Positions 18,676 through 27,753 are shown, numbered from the stretch's first letter. The stretch: 42,008 nt of DNA from a candidate division KSB1 bacterium (GCA_022562085.1 JADFPY010000009.1:1-42008); one strand, 5' to 3'. A program made the numbers and translations. Notes: generated by a model from the sequence alone, not told the origin.

Positions 18676-19707
18676 ATGCTCAGATTTGCCGACAACGAAT
18701 ATTTCTTATTTTTGCTTCTAATTCCTGTATTTATCGGATTTTACTATTTTGTGTTCAAATGGAAAAAGCGAGCCTTAGCTCGTTTTGGCAACCTCGAACT
18801 CGTGAATAAATTGAGCGAATCCACAAGCCGCGGCCGTCAAATAGGCAAAGCAGTGCTGCTCATTTGTGGGGTTTTATTTATGACCCTCGCGCTCGCCCGT
18901 CCTCAAATCGGGACTCGTTTGGAAGAAGTCAAAAGGGAGGGCGTCGATATTTTCGTGGCTTTAGATGTTTCTTTCTCGATGCTCGCTGAGGATATTCAAC
19001 CGAGCCGGCTTGCCAAAGCCAAACATGAAATTGCTGCATTTATTGATTTGCTTCAAGGTGATCGAATCGGGCTTATATCATTTGCCGGCGAAGCATTTAT
19101 CCAGTGTCCGCTTACTTTGGACTACGGCGCCGCCAAGACCTTTCTGGAAATTATGGATCCAAGCCTGATTCCAGTGCCCGGGACAAATCTAAGCGCTGCA
19201 ATTGCATTAGCAATAAAAAGTTTTGAATCAAAGGAACGAAAGTACAAGGTTTTGGTTCTCATTACGGACGGTGAAGATCACGGCGATAAGACTGAAGAGT
19301 ATGCGAAAACGGCGGATAGAGAAGGCGTGATTATTTTCACAGTTGGAATCGGTTCTGCCAAGGGCGTGCCAATTCCTTTGTATGATCAAAGAGGCGTTAA
19401 AAAAGGTTTTAAAAAAGATCAAAAGGACGAAGTTATCCTGACCAAATTAGATGAGTTGGCGTTGCAGAAAATTGCTCTGACCACCGGAGGAAAATTCTAT
19501 CATTCAACCACGGGTGAAACAAAGCTTGAAAAAATTTATGGAGAAATTTCAAAGATGGAAAAAAAAGAACTGGCCTCGATGAAGTTTTCGCAATACGAGG
19601 ATAGATTTCAATACGTTCTTGGTTTTGCGATTTTACTGCTGGTTTTGGAACTCGTTATTTCTGAGAGGGTCAAAACCGGACAAGAATGGCGCGGAAGATT
19701 TGAGTAA
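18676..19707 (+). CDS. batB: BatB, VWA-domain membrane protein
   Basis: 343 residues with the same plan as BatA: N-terminal transmembrane helices (about 9-27 and 57-75), a VWA domain, and a C-terminal transmembrane helix (about 313-333). The MIDAS motif is DVSFS at 97-101, and the second metal-site loop is LITDGEDHGD (about 195-204). The replacement of the middle Ser by Phe lies outside the metal ligands, so metal binding should be retained. It should pair with BatA and with the BatC-like protein encoded 19 bases downstream. No strong ribosome site is seen before ATG 18676, in keeping with a leader altered by the repeat pair upstream. Confidence 0.93.
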   Translation: MLRFADNEYFLFLLLIPVFIGFYYFVFKWKKRALARFGNLELVNKLSESTSRGRQIGKAVLLICGVLFMTLALARPQIGTRLEEVKREGVDIFVALDVSFSMLAEDIQPSRLAKAKHEIAAFIDLLQGDRIGLISFAGEAFIQCPLTLDYGAAKTFLEIMDPSLIPVPGTNLSAAIALAIKSFESKERKYKVLVLITDGEDHGDKTEEYAKTADREGVIIFTVGIGSAKGVPIPLYDQRGVKKGFKKDQKDEVILTKLDELALQKIALTTGGKFYHSTTGETKLEKIYGEISKMEKKELASMKFSQYEDRFQYVLGFAILLLVLELVISERVKTGQEWRGRFE

Positions 19708-19726
19708 TTATTTTAGGAGAAAGTAA

Positions 19727-20485
19727 ATGCGGAAGACGATTTTTCTTTTAATTGTGAATATGCTTTTTGCAATTTCAGCTTTTGCACAAAGCGGCCACAA
19801 GCAAGTGACTGAAGGCAATAAACTCTATGCCGAGGAAAAATACGACGAAGCCAACAATAAATACCGAGATGCCCTGATTGAAAATCCGGAGTCGCCAATC
19901 GTTAATTTTAATATCGGGGACGTACAATATAAAAAACGTAATTTTGAAGAGGCCATTAAGTCCTATGAAAAATCCACGTCCTCTGACGATATCTCTTTGC
20001 GGTCAAAAACCTACTATAACATTGGCAATACGCTTTATAAAATGGCCAAACTGCCCGAAAGTATTCTGGCCTATAAGAAGGCGCTTGAATTAAATCCTGA
20101 AGATGAAGATGCTAAATACAATTTGGAATATGTGAGAGCAAAACTCAAAGACAACTCAGAAAAGCAACCTCAGGAAAATCAACAACAGGAGCAACGAGAA
20201 GAGCAACAACAGCAAGATCAACAGAATCAGGACACGGAACAGAATTCTGAAGAGGAGCAGCAAGAACAGCAGGATGAGCAGGAACAGGAGCAAAGTTCCG
20301 AGGAGCAGCAAAACCCAGATCAGCAGCAGGAGGAACAACAGCAAGAGCAAGCAGCTGAACCAAAAGAAATTTCTAAAGAAGACGCCGAAAGGCTTTTGAA
20401 TGCCCTACAAAACGAAGAAAAGGATTTATTAAAAGAACAGAAACCCAAGAGGCGAGGGCGACCCTTTAGAGGGAAAGATTGGTAA
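19727..20485 (+). CDS. batC: BatC-like TPR protein with Gln/Glu-rich linker
   Basis: 252 residues: a signal peptide ending near AFAQS (about 1-21), two to three TPRs (about 25-135) and then a highly repetitive Gln/Glu-rich stretch (about 145-215) rich in CAG/CAA and GAG/GAA codons, ending in a basic tail. BatC proteins are periplasmic TPR subunits that bind BatA/BatB. The low-complexity tract is probably a flexible spacer; open frames on the other strand over it are compositional artefacts. The ribosome site TAGGAGAAAG precedes ATG 19727. Its position after batB and before batD is the canonical one. Confidence 0.85.
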   Translation: MRKTIFLLIVNMLFAISAFAQSGHKQVTEGNKLYAEEKYDEANNKYRDALIENPESPIVNFNIGDVQYKKRNFEEAIKSYEKSTSSDDISLRSKTYYNIGNTLYKMAKLPESILAYKKALELNPEDEDAKYNLEYVRAKLKDNSEKQPQENQQQEQREEQQQQDQQNQDTEQNSEEEQQEQQDEQEQEQSSEEQQNPDQQQEEQQQEQAAEPKEISKEDAERLLNALQNEEKDLLKEQKPKRRGRPFRGKDW

Positions 20486-20589
20486 AACATGTATGTCGGA
20501 AATTTTCCGAAGGATTTCTGACAATTCAATTTGTCAATTTGGTCTTCAACCATCATTGACCTGTAAAACAAAGGCGATTTAATTTTATT

Positions 20590-22431
20590 ATGAACAAAGA
20601 GAATCAATTGTCTGTTTTAGCTTCACTCACCTGCATTCTATTTTTTGTTTCAAGCCAGGCTTTCGCCCAGGATTTGGAGATAAAAGCCTATGTAAATAAA
20701 TCCTCAGTTGGACTGAATCAGCAGTTTGAGTTTAGCGTCGAATTGTCCGGTTCGGACGCACAAAGAGCCCCTGACCCTTCGGTGCCTGATTTAGATGGAT
20801 TTGCTTCTTACATCGGCACCAGCAATTCAACGAATATGCAATTTGTAAACGGCCGGATGTCTGTCACTAAAACTTTTACACATCATTTTTTAGCATCTAC
20901 TGAAGGTAAGTTTCAAATCCCGGCCATTGCTGTTGAATACAAAGGCGAGACATATTCAACAGATGTTATCAAAATTGAGATTGTCAAAGGGGCGGTACCT
21001 CCGCCAGGAACTTCCGGCACCCGAGGTTCCTCAAATGATCCGTTGGATTTATCTGAGCAATTGTTTCTAAAAGCTTCAGTTGATAAACAGCGTGTTTACC
21101 AGAATGAATCGGTTATTATCAGTTATAAAATTTATACGGCTGTGAAGGTGACGAATTATGGTCCTGTTTCTCAATGGCCCAACACCGTTGGATTTTGGTC
21201 CGAGGAGTTTGAAATGCCGCAACGCTTGACCTCATCCACTGAATTTGTTAATGGCCGCCGGTATCAAGTATATGAAATTAAAAAAATGGCTCTTTTCCCC
21301 CAGGGCCCGGGACGGAAAACTTTAGAGCCTATGGGTATCGAATGTGAGGTACAGTTACCCCGCCGAAGGCGTCGTAGCCGGGATATATTTGATAGTTTTT
21401 TCGACGATCCATTTTTTCGGAATACCAAACGGATAAGCATCCAATCAAACCCGGTTGCAATTGAAGTCATGCCGCTCCCCGAAAAAGGTAGGCCGAGCGA
21501 TTTTTCTGGAGCTGTCGGGCGGTTTTCAATCAACTCTTCCGTTGACAAAACTGCGGTAAAGACAAATGAGGCCATTACCCTTAAAGTAAATATTTCGGGA
21601 ACAGGAAATATCAAGATAGTTCCGCAGCCACAAGTTGATTTTGCATCGGATTTCGAAGTGTACGATCCGAAAATTAATGAAAGCATTCAAAGAAACTCCG
21701 GCCAAATCTCAGGTTCTAAATCATTTGAGTATGTGATCATCCCTCGGTTTCCGGGTCAGCACACGATTAAACCCGTTTCGTTCTCCTATTTCGATTTATC
21801 GTCAAAAACCTATCGGACGATATCTACAGATGCAAAAAAGATTTCGGTTGCTAAAGGCGATGATCAATTTGTTAATGTTGGCATCGGTACTTCTAAGGAA
21901 GATGTGAAATTTATCGGGAAAGATATTCGCTATATCCAAACACGAATTCCGGAATTTCAAAGAAAAGGCGATGTATTTTATAAAAAAACGTTTTTTTATG
22001 TTATTCTCGTATTCCCTCTCATTATTTTAGGAACTTCTTTTGCTAATCGGGCACATTTAGACAAGTTGAGCTCAAATGTCGCTTACGCCCGCAGCCGAAA
22101 AGCGAATCAAATGGCCCTGAGACGGTTGAGAGACGCAAACAAACAAATGAAAGCAAATAATACATCTGGATTTTACGGAGAGGTATCAAAAGCGCTAGTG
22201 GGATTCATTGGGGACAAATTGAATGTGGCGTCGGCCGGTCTCATCACCGACGAAGTTGACAGGATGCTTCACGATCAGAAGATTGACGAAAATACTGTTT
22301 CCGACTATCTTGATTGTTTAAAAACGTGTGACTATAAACGATTTGCTCCAAGTGATTCAAATAAGGTGGAAATGAATGATTTCTTTGAAAAGACAAAAAA
22401 AGCGATTGTTAACTTAGAAAAAGAAATTTGA
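20590..22431 (+). CDS. batD: BatD (oxygen-tolerance protein)
   Basis: 613 residues: a signal peptide (about 1-26), several immunoglobulin-like beta domains in the periplasm (about 27-440; repeated patterns VDKQRVYQNESVIISYKI and VDKTAVKTNEAITLKVNI), one transmembrane helix (about 466-484) and a cytoplasmic helical domain (about 515-613) with LVGFIGDKLN and CDYKRFAPSD. Length and layout match BatD. It likely forms the large periplasmic part of the Bat complex. The stop overlaps the start of the next gene, which shows operon coupling. This is the third protein in the cluster carrying the same C-terminal domain. Confidence 0.9.
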   Translation: MNKENQLSVLASLTCILFFVSSQAFAQDLEIKAYVNKSSVGLNQQFEFSVELSGSDAQRAPDPSVPDLDGFASYIGTSNSTNMQFVNGRMSVTKTFTHHFLASTEGKFQIPAIAVEYKGETYSTDVIKIEIVKGAVPPPGTSGTRGSSNDPLDLSEQLFLKASVDKQRVYQNESVIISYKIYTAVKVTNYGPVSQWPNTVGFWSEEFEMPQRLTSSTEFVNGRRYQVYEIKKMALFPQGPGRKTLEPMGIECEVQLPRRRRRSRDIFDSFFDDPFFRNTKRISIQSNPVAIEVMPLPEKGRPSDFSGAVGRFSINSSVDKTAVKTNEAITLKVNISGTGNIKIVPQPQVDFASDFEVYDPKINESIQRNSGQISGSKSFEYVIIPRFPGQHTIKPVSFSYFDLSSKTYRTISTDAKKISVAKGDDQFVNVGIGTSKEDVKFIGKDIRYIQTRIPEFQRKGDVFYKKTFFYVILVFPLIILGTSFANRAHLDKLSSNVAYARSRKANQMALRRLRDANKQMKANNTSGFYGEVSKALVGFIGDKLNVASAGLITDEVDRMLHDQKIDENTVSDYLDCLKTCDYKRFAPSDSNKVEMNDFFEKTKKAIVNLEKEI

Positions 22432-23210
22432 AAAACATGCAATTTGAAAAATGTTTTAACCATTTTGCAATTTTAACCCTGTCAATCCTTTGTTTGGCAA
22501 GCGGTCTTCTCGCAAATGATGTGGAAGTTTTTTTTGTGAAGGGGAACGAGTTTTATCAGGATGGCAATTATAAAGGTGCGATCGAAGAATTCGAGAAGAT
22601 TCTAAATTCAGATTATGAAAGCTGGGAAGTCTACTATAATCTAGGTAATGCCTATTTTAAAGATGGACAAACCGCAAAAGCAATACTCAACTTCGAACGG
22701 GCAAAGAAATTACATCCAAAAGATGAGGACATTAATTACAATTTAGAGTTGGTTAATCTGGCGATCGTTGATCGAATTCAAGAGTTGCCACAGTTTTTTC
22801 TTTTTAAGTGGCTTTCAAATATTGCCCATTCGATTAATTTAAAAGTGCTCGGCGGAATTACGGTTTCATTGTACTTACTACTAATTTTGATCACCATTTT
22901 TAGAATTTATCTAAAGTCACCGCAATTGAAAAGAACCGTTTTTGTCTCTCTAATTGCTGCCTCGATCACTTTGACAGTCTTCACAGGACTTTTTGTAATT
23001 AGGATTTTTGAGACTGAAACCAAAGTTGAAGCCATCGTTATAAAAGATAAGGTGGATGTTAAAAGTGCGCCCGGCGGCCTGACAGAAGTTTTTACTCTGC
23101 ATGAAGGCGTTAAAGTACAAATAAAAGATCACTCGGAGAATTGGGTGAAGATTCGTCTTGCAGATGGAAAGATAGGTTGGTTAGAAACGAAAGTTTTAAA
23201 ACAAATATAA
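22428..23210 (+). CDS. batE: BatE-like TPR protein with C-terminal SH3 domain
   Basis: 260 residues: a signal peptide (about 12-28), two TPRs (about 35-105, with YQDGNYKGAIEEFEKIL and YNLGNAYFKDGQTAKAILNF), two transmembrane helices (about 135-158 and 168-192) and a bacterial SH3 domain (about 200-258, including VDVKSAPG and GWLETKVL). This is the BatE arrangement. The TTG start at 22428 overlaps the batD stop by four bases (TTGA); ATG 22437 is an alternative three codons in. It closes the core Bat set, with tonB following 24 bases later. Confidence 0.85.
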   Translation: MKNMQFEKCFNHFAILTLSILCLASGLLANDVEVFFVKGNEFYQDGNYKGAIEEFEKILNSDYESWEVYYNLGNAYFKDGQTAKAILNFERAKKLHPKDEDINYNLELVNLAIVDRIQELPQFFLFKWLSNIAHSINLKVLGGITVSLYLLLILITIFRIYLKSPQLKRTVFVSLIAASITLTVFTGLFVIRIFETETKVEAIVIKDKVDVKSAPGGLTEVFTLHEGVKVQIKDHSENWVKIRLADGKIGWLETKVLKQI

Positions 23211-23234
23211 AGTTAGGCTAACCCGCCCGGATAA

Positions 23235-23852
23235 ATGCCCTCAATTGATTTCCAAAAAATTAAAGCGGATTTCCGTTCTCAATTTTCAATCAACATCAAG
23301 AAAGCACTTGTTATTACACTCGTGTTTTTTATCCTGTTGGTCTTTATTTCCCCTCGAATAAAGCTCAGCATTAAGGAGGTCGTGCAGCCAAACATTATCA
23401 TCAATGTTGAGAATATCCCGATCACGCGTCAAACCAGAATGAAGCCGCCGCCGCAAAAGCCGACTGTGCCCATCCCTTCAGAGGATGAAACCATTCCGGA
23501 AGATGCGACCATTGAGGAAACCACGCTTAAATATACGAATATTTTTGACGATTCTCCGGGTATCCCCGGAACAAACATCACCCCGCCGAAACCTATCGCC
23601 TGGGTTTTCCCGGAATATCCGAAAGAAGAAAAGAAAAAAGGCGTGCATGGGGTGGTGAAATTGAGTATTCATATTGATAATAAAGGCAAAGTTGTTGAAG
23701 TGATTGTTCTTGATAATACTACGAGCAGCGAAAAATGCGCCCAGGCGGCCGTCGAGGCTGCATATGGGAGCCGTTTTCGCCCTGCCAAAGAAGGAAATCG
23801 CGCCGTTAATTTCTGGATTACCCAACCTTACCGATTCGCTATTAAGAATTGA
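23235..23852 (+). CDS. tonB: TonB-family energy transducer
   Basis: 205 residues: a cytoplasmic basic start, one transmembrane helix (about 23-41), a Pro-rich periplasmic spacer (about 60-125) and a C-terminal TonB domain (about 125-205; FPEYPKEEKKKGVHGVVKLS, then the conserved RFRPAKEGNRAVNFWI and a final YRFAI). It should couple the proton-motive force to outer-membrane receptors, or act in another envelope system. No exbB/exbD genes are seen in this window. It follows the Bat genes closely and is probably co-transcribed. Confidence 0.9.
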   Translation: MPSIDFQKIKADFRSQFSINIKKALVITLVFFILLVFISPRIKLSIKEVVQPNIIINVENIPITRQTRMKPPPQKPTVPIPSEDETIPEDATIEETTLKYTNIFDDSPGIPGTNITPPKPIAWVFPEYPKEEKKKGVHGVVKLSIHIDNKGKVVEVIVLDNTTSSEKCAQAAVEAAYGSRFRPAKEGNRAVNFWITQPYRFAIKN

Positions 23853-23999
23853 TTGGTAACTTTGTTGCCAGTTGCCGTTAATTCCATTTCCAGTTTTAAA
23901 TATCGCCCAGTTAATAATCTTAGTAACTTTGAACTAATTAGCTTGATAAGCTGTTAAATTTATTGAACTCATTTCCTAAATTCTCATTTATCAAAAGAG

Positions 24000-24015
24000 T
24001 GGCATATCATTTGCG
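24000..24015 (+). promoter_or_regulatory. Sigma-54 (-24/-12) promoter of the 24068 lipoprotein gene
   Basis: TGGCATATCATTTGCG has GG at 24001-24002 and GC at 24013-24014 with correct spacing, and agrees with TGGCAYR-N4-TTGC; only the last base departs from the usual W. It shares TGGCATA with the dnaJ and dnaK promoters. It lies 53 bases before the start of the downstream gene. I do not see the TTGACAG motif upstream here; a short AGCTT-GAT-AAGCT palindrome is present near 23940. Confidence 0.72.
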
Positions 24016-24067
24016 TAACTTTTCGTAGATTTAACGCTAATAATTTGCATAATGTGAGGAGAAAAAA

Positions 24068-25297
24068 ATGAAATTGCGCATAACTAACAATCTAATCTTG
24101 AATGGCTTGATATTCGTTTCGTTGCTATTCTTCTCCGGTTGTTATACTCAGCTTGCGAAGCCTGATTCGAATAGGGCAGTTCAAGATACCTATACGGAAG
24201 AGTCAGTGGACTATTATGAAGATGAAGAGTACGGTGAAGAGTACGAGGATTATGAAGAGTACGAAGATTACGAAGAAGGTGATATCGAGGATTACGATGA
24301 AGTGCACATAACGCGTAGATATTATAACGACATCTACGTTTATGGCGGCTATCCTTCTCCCTGGTATTACGATCCTTTTTATGATCCTTACTTTTACGAT
24401 TCGTATGCACCGTATTCAAGTCATGTTTCCATTCATATAGGGTACCGTGATCCATTTTTCATGGGTTACCATCGTCGATATTATGATCCTTTTTACGATC
24501 CATTCTTTTCTGGATACTATGGTTCTCGGTATTCTTTCGGTTATACCAGCGGTTTCTACTTCAACGGTGGGTGCCTTAGATCAGGTTCGTACGGCTATTA
24601 CGGAAATTACTACCCAGGGACAACTGTTGCAACGGTCCGCAGTGTTCCAACAAAACAGCGTGATTTTACCCGACGCGGCCGTAGAGGCTCCGATTTTGGG
24701 TACGAACGCTCACGAGATGACAATTATACGCCTGTCTCAACGGTTTCATCAGGAACATCCCAGGGTCAGAGTATTACCAAAGAAAGTGCATCCAGTCAAG
24801 ACCGTATAAAAAGACGGAAAAGAAGATCTGAGTCAAGTGATCAAGGAAGGAGAGGTAAACGAATTGAGAGAATCGGCAAAAGTTCTGATGAAGGGCGAGA
24901 CTCGAATGACCGAGGTGATTCCGAAATAAAATCAAAAAGAAGAAACAGCAGCGATGAAAGAAACGAGGCCGTAAAGCCCCGGAGAAGCAGAACCGATAAA
25001 TCAAAAAGTTCTGTTTCGAGAAGATCGAAGAACAGTAGAAGCAGGTCTAAATATAGCAAAAGGCCGTCAAAAGACGGTAAAGCCTCGCCAGGTAAAAGTG
25101 TAAAGAAAAGAAATTCGAGCAGAGGATCATCTAAATCCCAGAGCAGTCCGAAAAGAAGCTATAAATCGGGCGGCTCTAAGCCGAGCAATAGTTCTGGTGG
25201 CAGCAGGAAAAGCTATAGTGGCGGTAGTAGTAAAAGCAGTGGTTCATCAAAATCTTCGGGGAGGTCATCTTCTTCCCGCAGAACCAAGAGACGCTAA
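24068..25297 (+). CDS. Lipoprotein with acidic, aromatic and Ser/Arg/Lys-rich segments
   Basis: 409 residues with extreme composition. A lipoprotein signal ends at C25 (FFSGC). Residues about 45-80 are Glu/Asp/Tyr-rich, residues about 83-180 are Tyr/Phe/Gly/Pro-rich with recurring YYDPFYDP, and residues about 200-409 are Ser/Arg/Lys-rich, increasingly repetitive and ending in a Gly/Ser/Lys stretch. No enzyme domain is seen. The acidic and basic halves might interact with each other or with a polyanionic surface polymer. The ribosome site GAGGAGAAAA precedes ATG 24068, and a sigma-54 promoter lies directly upstream. The gene is followed by a PorV-like barrel. Function not recognised; open frames in other phases here are compositional shadows. 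Confidence 0.75.
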   Translation: MKLRITNNLILNGLIFVSLLFFSGCYTQLAKPDSNRAVQDTYTEESVDYYEDEEYGEEYEDYEEYEDYEEGDIEDYDEVHITRRYYNDIYVYGGYPSPWYYDPFYDPYFYDSYAPYSSHVSIHIGYRDPFFMGYHRRYYDPFYDPFFSGYYGSRYSFGYTSGFYFNGGCLRSGSYGYYGNYYPGTTVATVRSVPTKQRDFTRRGRRGSDFGYERSRDDNYTPVSTVSSGTSQGQSITKESASSQDRIKRRKRRSESSDQGRRGKRIERIGKSSDEGRDSNDRGDSEIKSKRRNSSDERNEAVKPRRSRTDKSKSSVSRRSKNSRSRSKYSKRPSKDGKASPGKSVKKRNSSRGSSKSQSSPKRSYKSGGSKPSNSSGGSRKSYSGGSSKSSGSSKSSGRSSSSRRTKRR

Positions 25298-25330
25298 TTT
25301 GTAGCTAAATTTACCAACGGAGCGGTGAAA

Positions 25331-26671
25331 ATGAGGATAAATATGAAAGTCGTAAGTAAGTTGTTGGCTTTTGGTCTTTTAATGTGTGTGCTGAAAAGTA
25401 GTTCAGCTCAAGATGTCTTCCCGCCGGAAGAAATCTTCTCTTTAGGGATGCAGCTTGGAACCGGGGCAAGAGCTATTGCCATGGGCGGGGCCTACACCTC
25501 AGTTGGCGGCGACTTTTCTGCTTCTTTCTGGAATCCCGCCGCCCTTGCAGATATTAGACGTGTCGAATTTTACGGCTCGCTCAGTCACCTGATGCGGCAA
25601 AACAGAGTCGAATTTTCTGATATTCCATTTAATCCAACCATTAATGAGAATGAAGAAAATTTTACCAGGTTTAATGACCTGGGTCTGGCTTACCCGGTTC
25701 CAACTCAGCAGGGCAGTTTAGTCTTCTCGTTTGGTTATAACCGTGTCAAATCCTATGACTCCAATTTTGACTTTCGGGCTTTCAATTTCAGTCCGGATGA
25801 TTCAGTGAACCAGGCCTGGAAGGAGCTGGAAACCGGCAGCTTAAATACATGGACAGCCTCCGGTGCAATGGCTGTTTCACCAAACATGTCGGTTGGCATC
25901 GGACTTAATTTCTGGACTGGCGGCAGTGATTTTCAAACAACATTTAGAGAAGTAGACATTGACGATATTTATGCCGACTTTGAAAATTTTACCAGAGATG
26001 ATGGTCTCAATACAAATATTTCAGGCTTCAACGTAAAGATCGGTGGTCTCATCAAGCTGCCTCTTTTGCGACTCGGAGCCACGATCTCAACTCCAATTAC
26101 ATTTAAAGTGAAAGAAGATTTTTTCACCTCTGAGAAACTGCTCGATGATAACCTGGATTTAGCAGAAGAATTTTTTGACGAAGGATTTTTTGAATATAGA
26201 ATTAAATCCCCCTGGACGTTTACTGGCGGCGCTTCATTGAATCTTTTGAATTTCGTTTTTTCCGGAGACGTCGAGTATAATGATTGGACACAAATTAAAT
26301 ACAAGAGTGAACCTCCTTTTGCAGGTGTGACTGAAACTGAAGCAAATCTCTCAATCCGGGATAACTATCGGGCCACGACGCGAATTCGATTGGGGGGAGA
26401 ATTTACCTTGCCGTTGACGGGACTAAGTTTCCGGGCAGGTTATTTCAGAGACCCATCCATGTTTAAAGATGTTTCCTCCGATGAAGATAAACAGTTTTAT
26501 TCAGCGGGTATTGGCTTTTTAGTGGACAAACAGGTTCGACTTGATGTGGCGCTCGTGCATGGATTTTGGAAGAACTTTAATCAGGGCCTGCCGGGAACGG
26601 ACGATATAAACGATTATGTCGAAGATATTAAAGTCAATAAAGCTTTTGTGTCCCTGGCTTTTCGTTTGTAA
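25331..26671 (+). CDS. PorV/PorQ-like outer-membrane beta-barrel protein
   Basis: About 446 residues with a signal peptide (cleavage near SSAQD) and a barrel of the FadL/PorV (UPF0164) type: the N-terminal signature LGTGARAIAMGGAYTSVGGD is followed by SFWNPAALAD, as in PorV, and then many alternating amphipathic strands, with a C-terminal Phe-Arg-Leu end. Such proteins are outer-membrane channels or type IX secretion shuttles; without other Por/Gld genes nearby, secretion is only a possibility. ATG 25331 is preferred because GGAG lies eight bases before it; a GTG six bases earlier and an ATG at 25343 are alternatives. It probably shares the transcript of the sigma-54-driven lipoprotein upstream. 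Confidence 0.85.
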   Translation: MRINMKVVSKLLAFGLLMCVLKSSSAQDVFPPEEIFSLGMQLGTGARAIAMGGAYTSVGGDFSASFWNPAALADIRRVEFYGSLSHLMRQNRVEFSDIPFNPTINENEENFTRFNDLGLAYPVPTQQGSLVFSFGYNRVKSYDSNFDFRAFNFSPDDSVNQAWKELETGSLNTWTASGAMAVSPNMSVGIGLNFWTGGSDFQTTFREVDIDDIYADFENFTRDDGLNTNISGFNVKIGGLIKLPLLRLGATISTPITFKVKEDFFTSEKLLDDNLDLAEEFFDEGFFEYRIKSPWTFTGGASLNLLNFVFSGDVEYNDWTQIKYKSEPPFAGVTETEANLSIRDNYRATTRIRLGGEFTLPLTGLSFRAGYFRDPSMFKDVSSDEDKQFYSAGIGFLVDKQVRLDVALVHGFWKNFNQGLPGTDDINDYVEDIKVNKAFVSLAFRL

Positions 26672-26710
26672 CTTTTGAGAGGTTAATATAGCTTTTTAGA
26701 AGGAGGACCG

Positions 26711-27700
26711 ATGATCAAATTCAGCTTAAGATTTGCCTTTTTAATTATCTTGTTAGCCGGTTGCGCCACCACGTCGAATATCAAAAAAGAAGATCGGGTT
26801 ACCATTCTGCTCAAAGACGGTACAAAAATTAAAGCCCAGGTAACCGGTATTTCCAATAGCACGATAGCTTTCGAAGCAATCGATCGCAAAAAAGCCTACG
26901 ACTATGGTGAGGTGATTCAACTGAACCTTGTTCGTGGAATTAGAATGCCGAATGGTGCGATTCTTTCGGTAAAAGAGTATGATGCCGTTCGCAAAGGTGG
27001 CGAACCCAAAGCCTCGAAAAGAAAACCAAAGAGAGTAGCCAAAGCTGACCGGCGTGTCTCAAAGAGTTCAGAGTCTCAATATGAAGAGCTCAAAAATAAG
27101 CCGATCAGCGAGATGACGGACAATGAATTTCAGTTCTTCATGATGATGAAAGAAAAAGAATTGGAAACAGAGAAGGAGTTCGTTGTCAGAAAACCTGAAG
27201 TGACAATGAGAAATAATAACCCGTCTCGCCAATTTGATCAGCAATTGGAAGAGCTTGTAGATTCAATGATCCGGGCCGGAATTGCACCTAATTACCTGAC
27301 TTACTTAAAAGGCAAAGAAAACCAGAGAAGAAGCTTAACTCGTTTTGAAAAGGAAATTATAAGCCTCATCGAAAACCACCCCACCTGGCAGGATCAAGTA
27401 GATGATTTAGAATATTTAAATCGGACGGCAAAAAAAGCGCTTACAAGGGCATATCTCTACAATCCTGACGAATTAGAAAGAAACTTACATTTATCATTCG
27501 ATCCCGATGTTGAAATGGACTATGTTAGTTTGATGAGGCAGCTGCACCGCCAATTTGGTGAGAATGTTCGGATGCGCGATTTCAGAATTTTTGTTGATGT
27601 CTTCGGTGAAAGCGGTGCCGGTGCCGTAAAAGAAATCCTGGAAAATTATTCCACCTGGCAGTTTGTATTGAGTCAAGATACCACTCTGGTAGATAAATAA
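26711..27700 (+). CDS. Lipoprotein of unknown function
   Basis: 329 residues. The lipobox is LLAGC with C18 as the lipidated cysteine. Residues about 28-90 look like a small beta domain (VTILLKDGTKIKAQVTGIS, then GEVIQLNLVRGIRM), somewhat like LSm/SH3-type barrels seen in lipoproteins that read a 'DGT.ikG' motif. The remainder is helical and charged, with two similar C-terminal segments (ENHPTWQDQV and ENYSTWQFVL). An excellent ribosome site (AAGGAGG) precedes ATG 26711. It follows the PorV-like gene by 39 bases and ends in a terminator, so it completes that operon. I do not recognise the family. Confidence 0.75.
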   Translation: MIKFSLRFAFLIILLAGCATTSNIKKEDRVTILLKDGTKIKAQVTGISNSTIAFEAIDRKKAYDYGEVIQLNLVRGIRMPNGAILSVKEYDAVRKGGEPKASKRKPKRVAKADRRVSKSSESQYEELKNKPISEMTDNEFQFFMMMKEKELETEKEFVVRKPEVTMRNNNPSRQFDQQLEELVDSMIRAGIAPNYLTYLKGKENQRRSLTRFEKEIISLIENHPTWQDQVDDLEYLNRTAKKALTRAYLYNPDELERNLHLSFDPDVEMDYVSLMRQLHRQFGENVRMRDFRIFVDVFGESGAGAVKEILENYSTWQFVLSQDTTLVDK

Positions 27701-27716
27701 AATCTCCTCCTCCAGT

Positions 27717-27753
27717 AAAAAGGCAAGTGTAAGAAATTCACTTGCCTTTTTTT
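27717..27753 (+). terminator. Rho-independent terminator
   Basis: AAAAGGCAAGTG pairs perfectly with CACTTGCCTTTT around a nine-base loop and runs into further T residues. It ends the transcript of the 24068-27700 genes. Confidence 0.93.

Noticed and set aside
20145-20363. Long Leu-rich open frames on the minus strand opposite the Gln/Glu-rich part of batC
   Set aside because: They are mirror images of CAG/GAG-rich coding sequence; composition alone explains them.
24084-25059. Several open frames in other phases over the 24068 lipoprotein gene
   Set aside because: They result from the biased codon content of the acidic and Ser/Arg-rich segments and lack ribosome sites.
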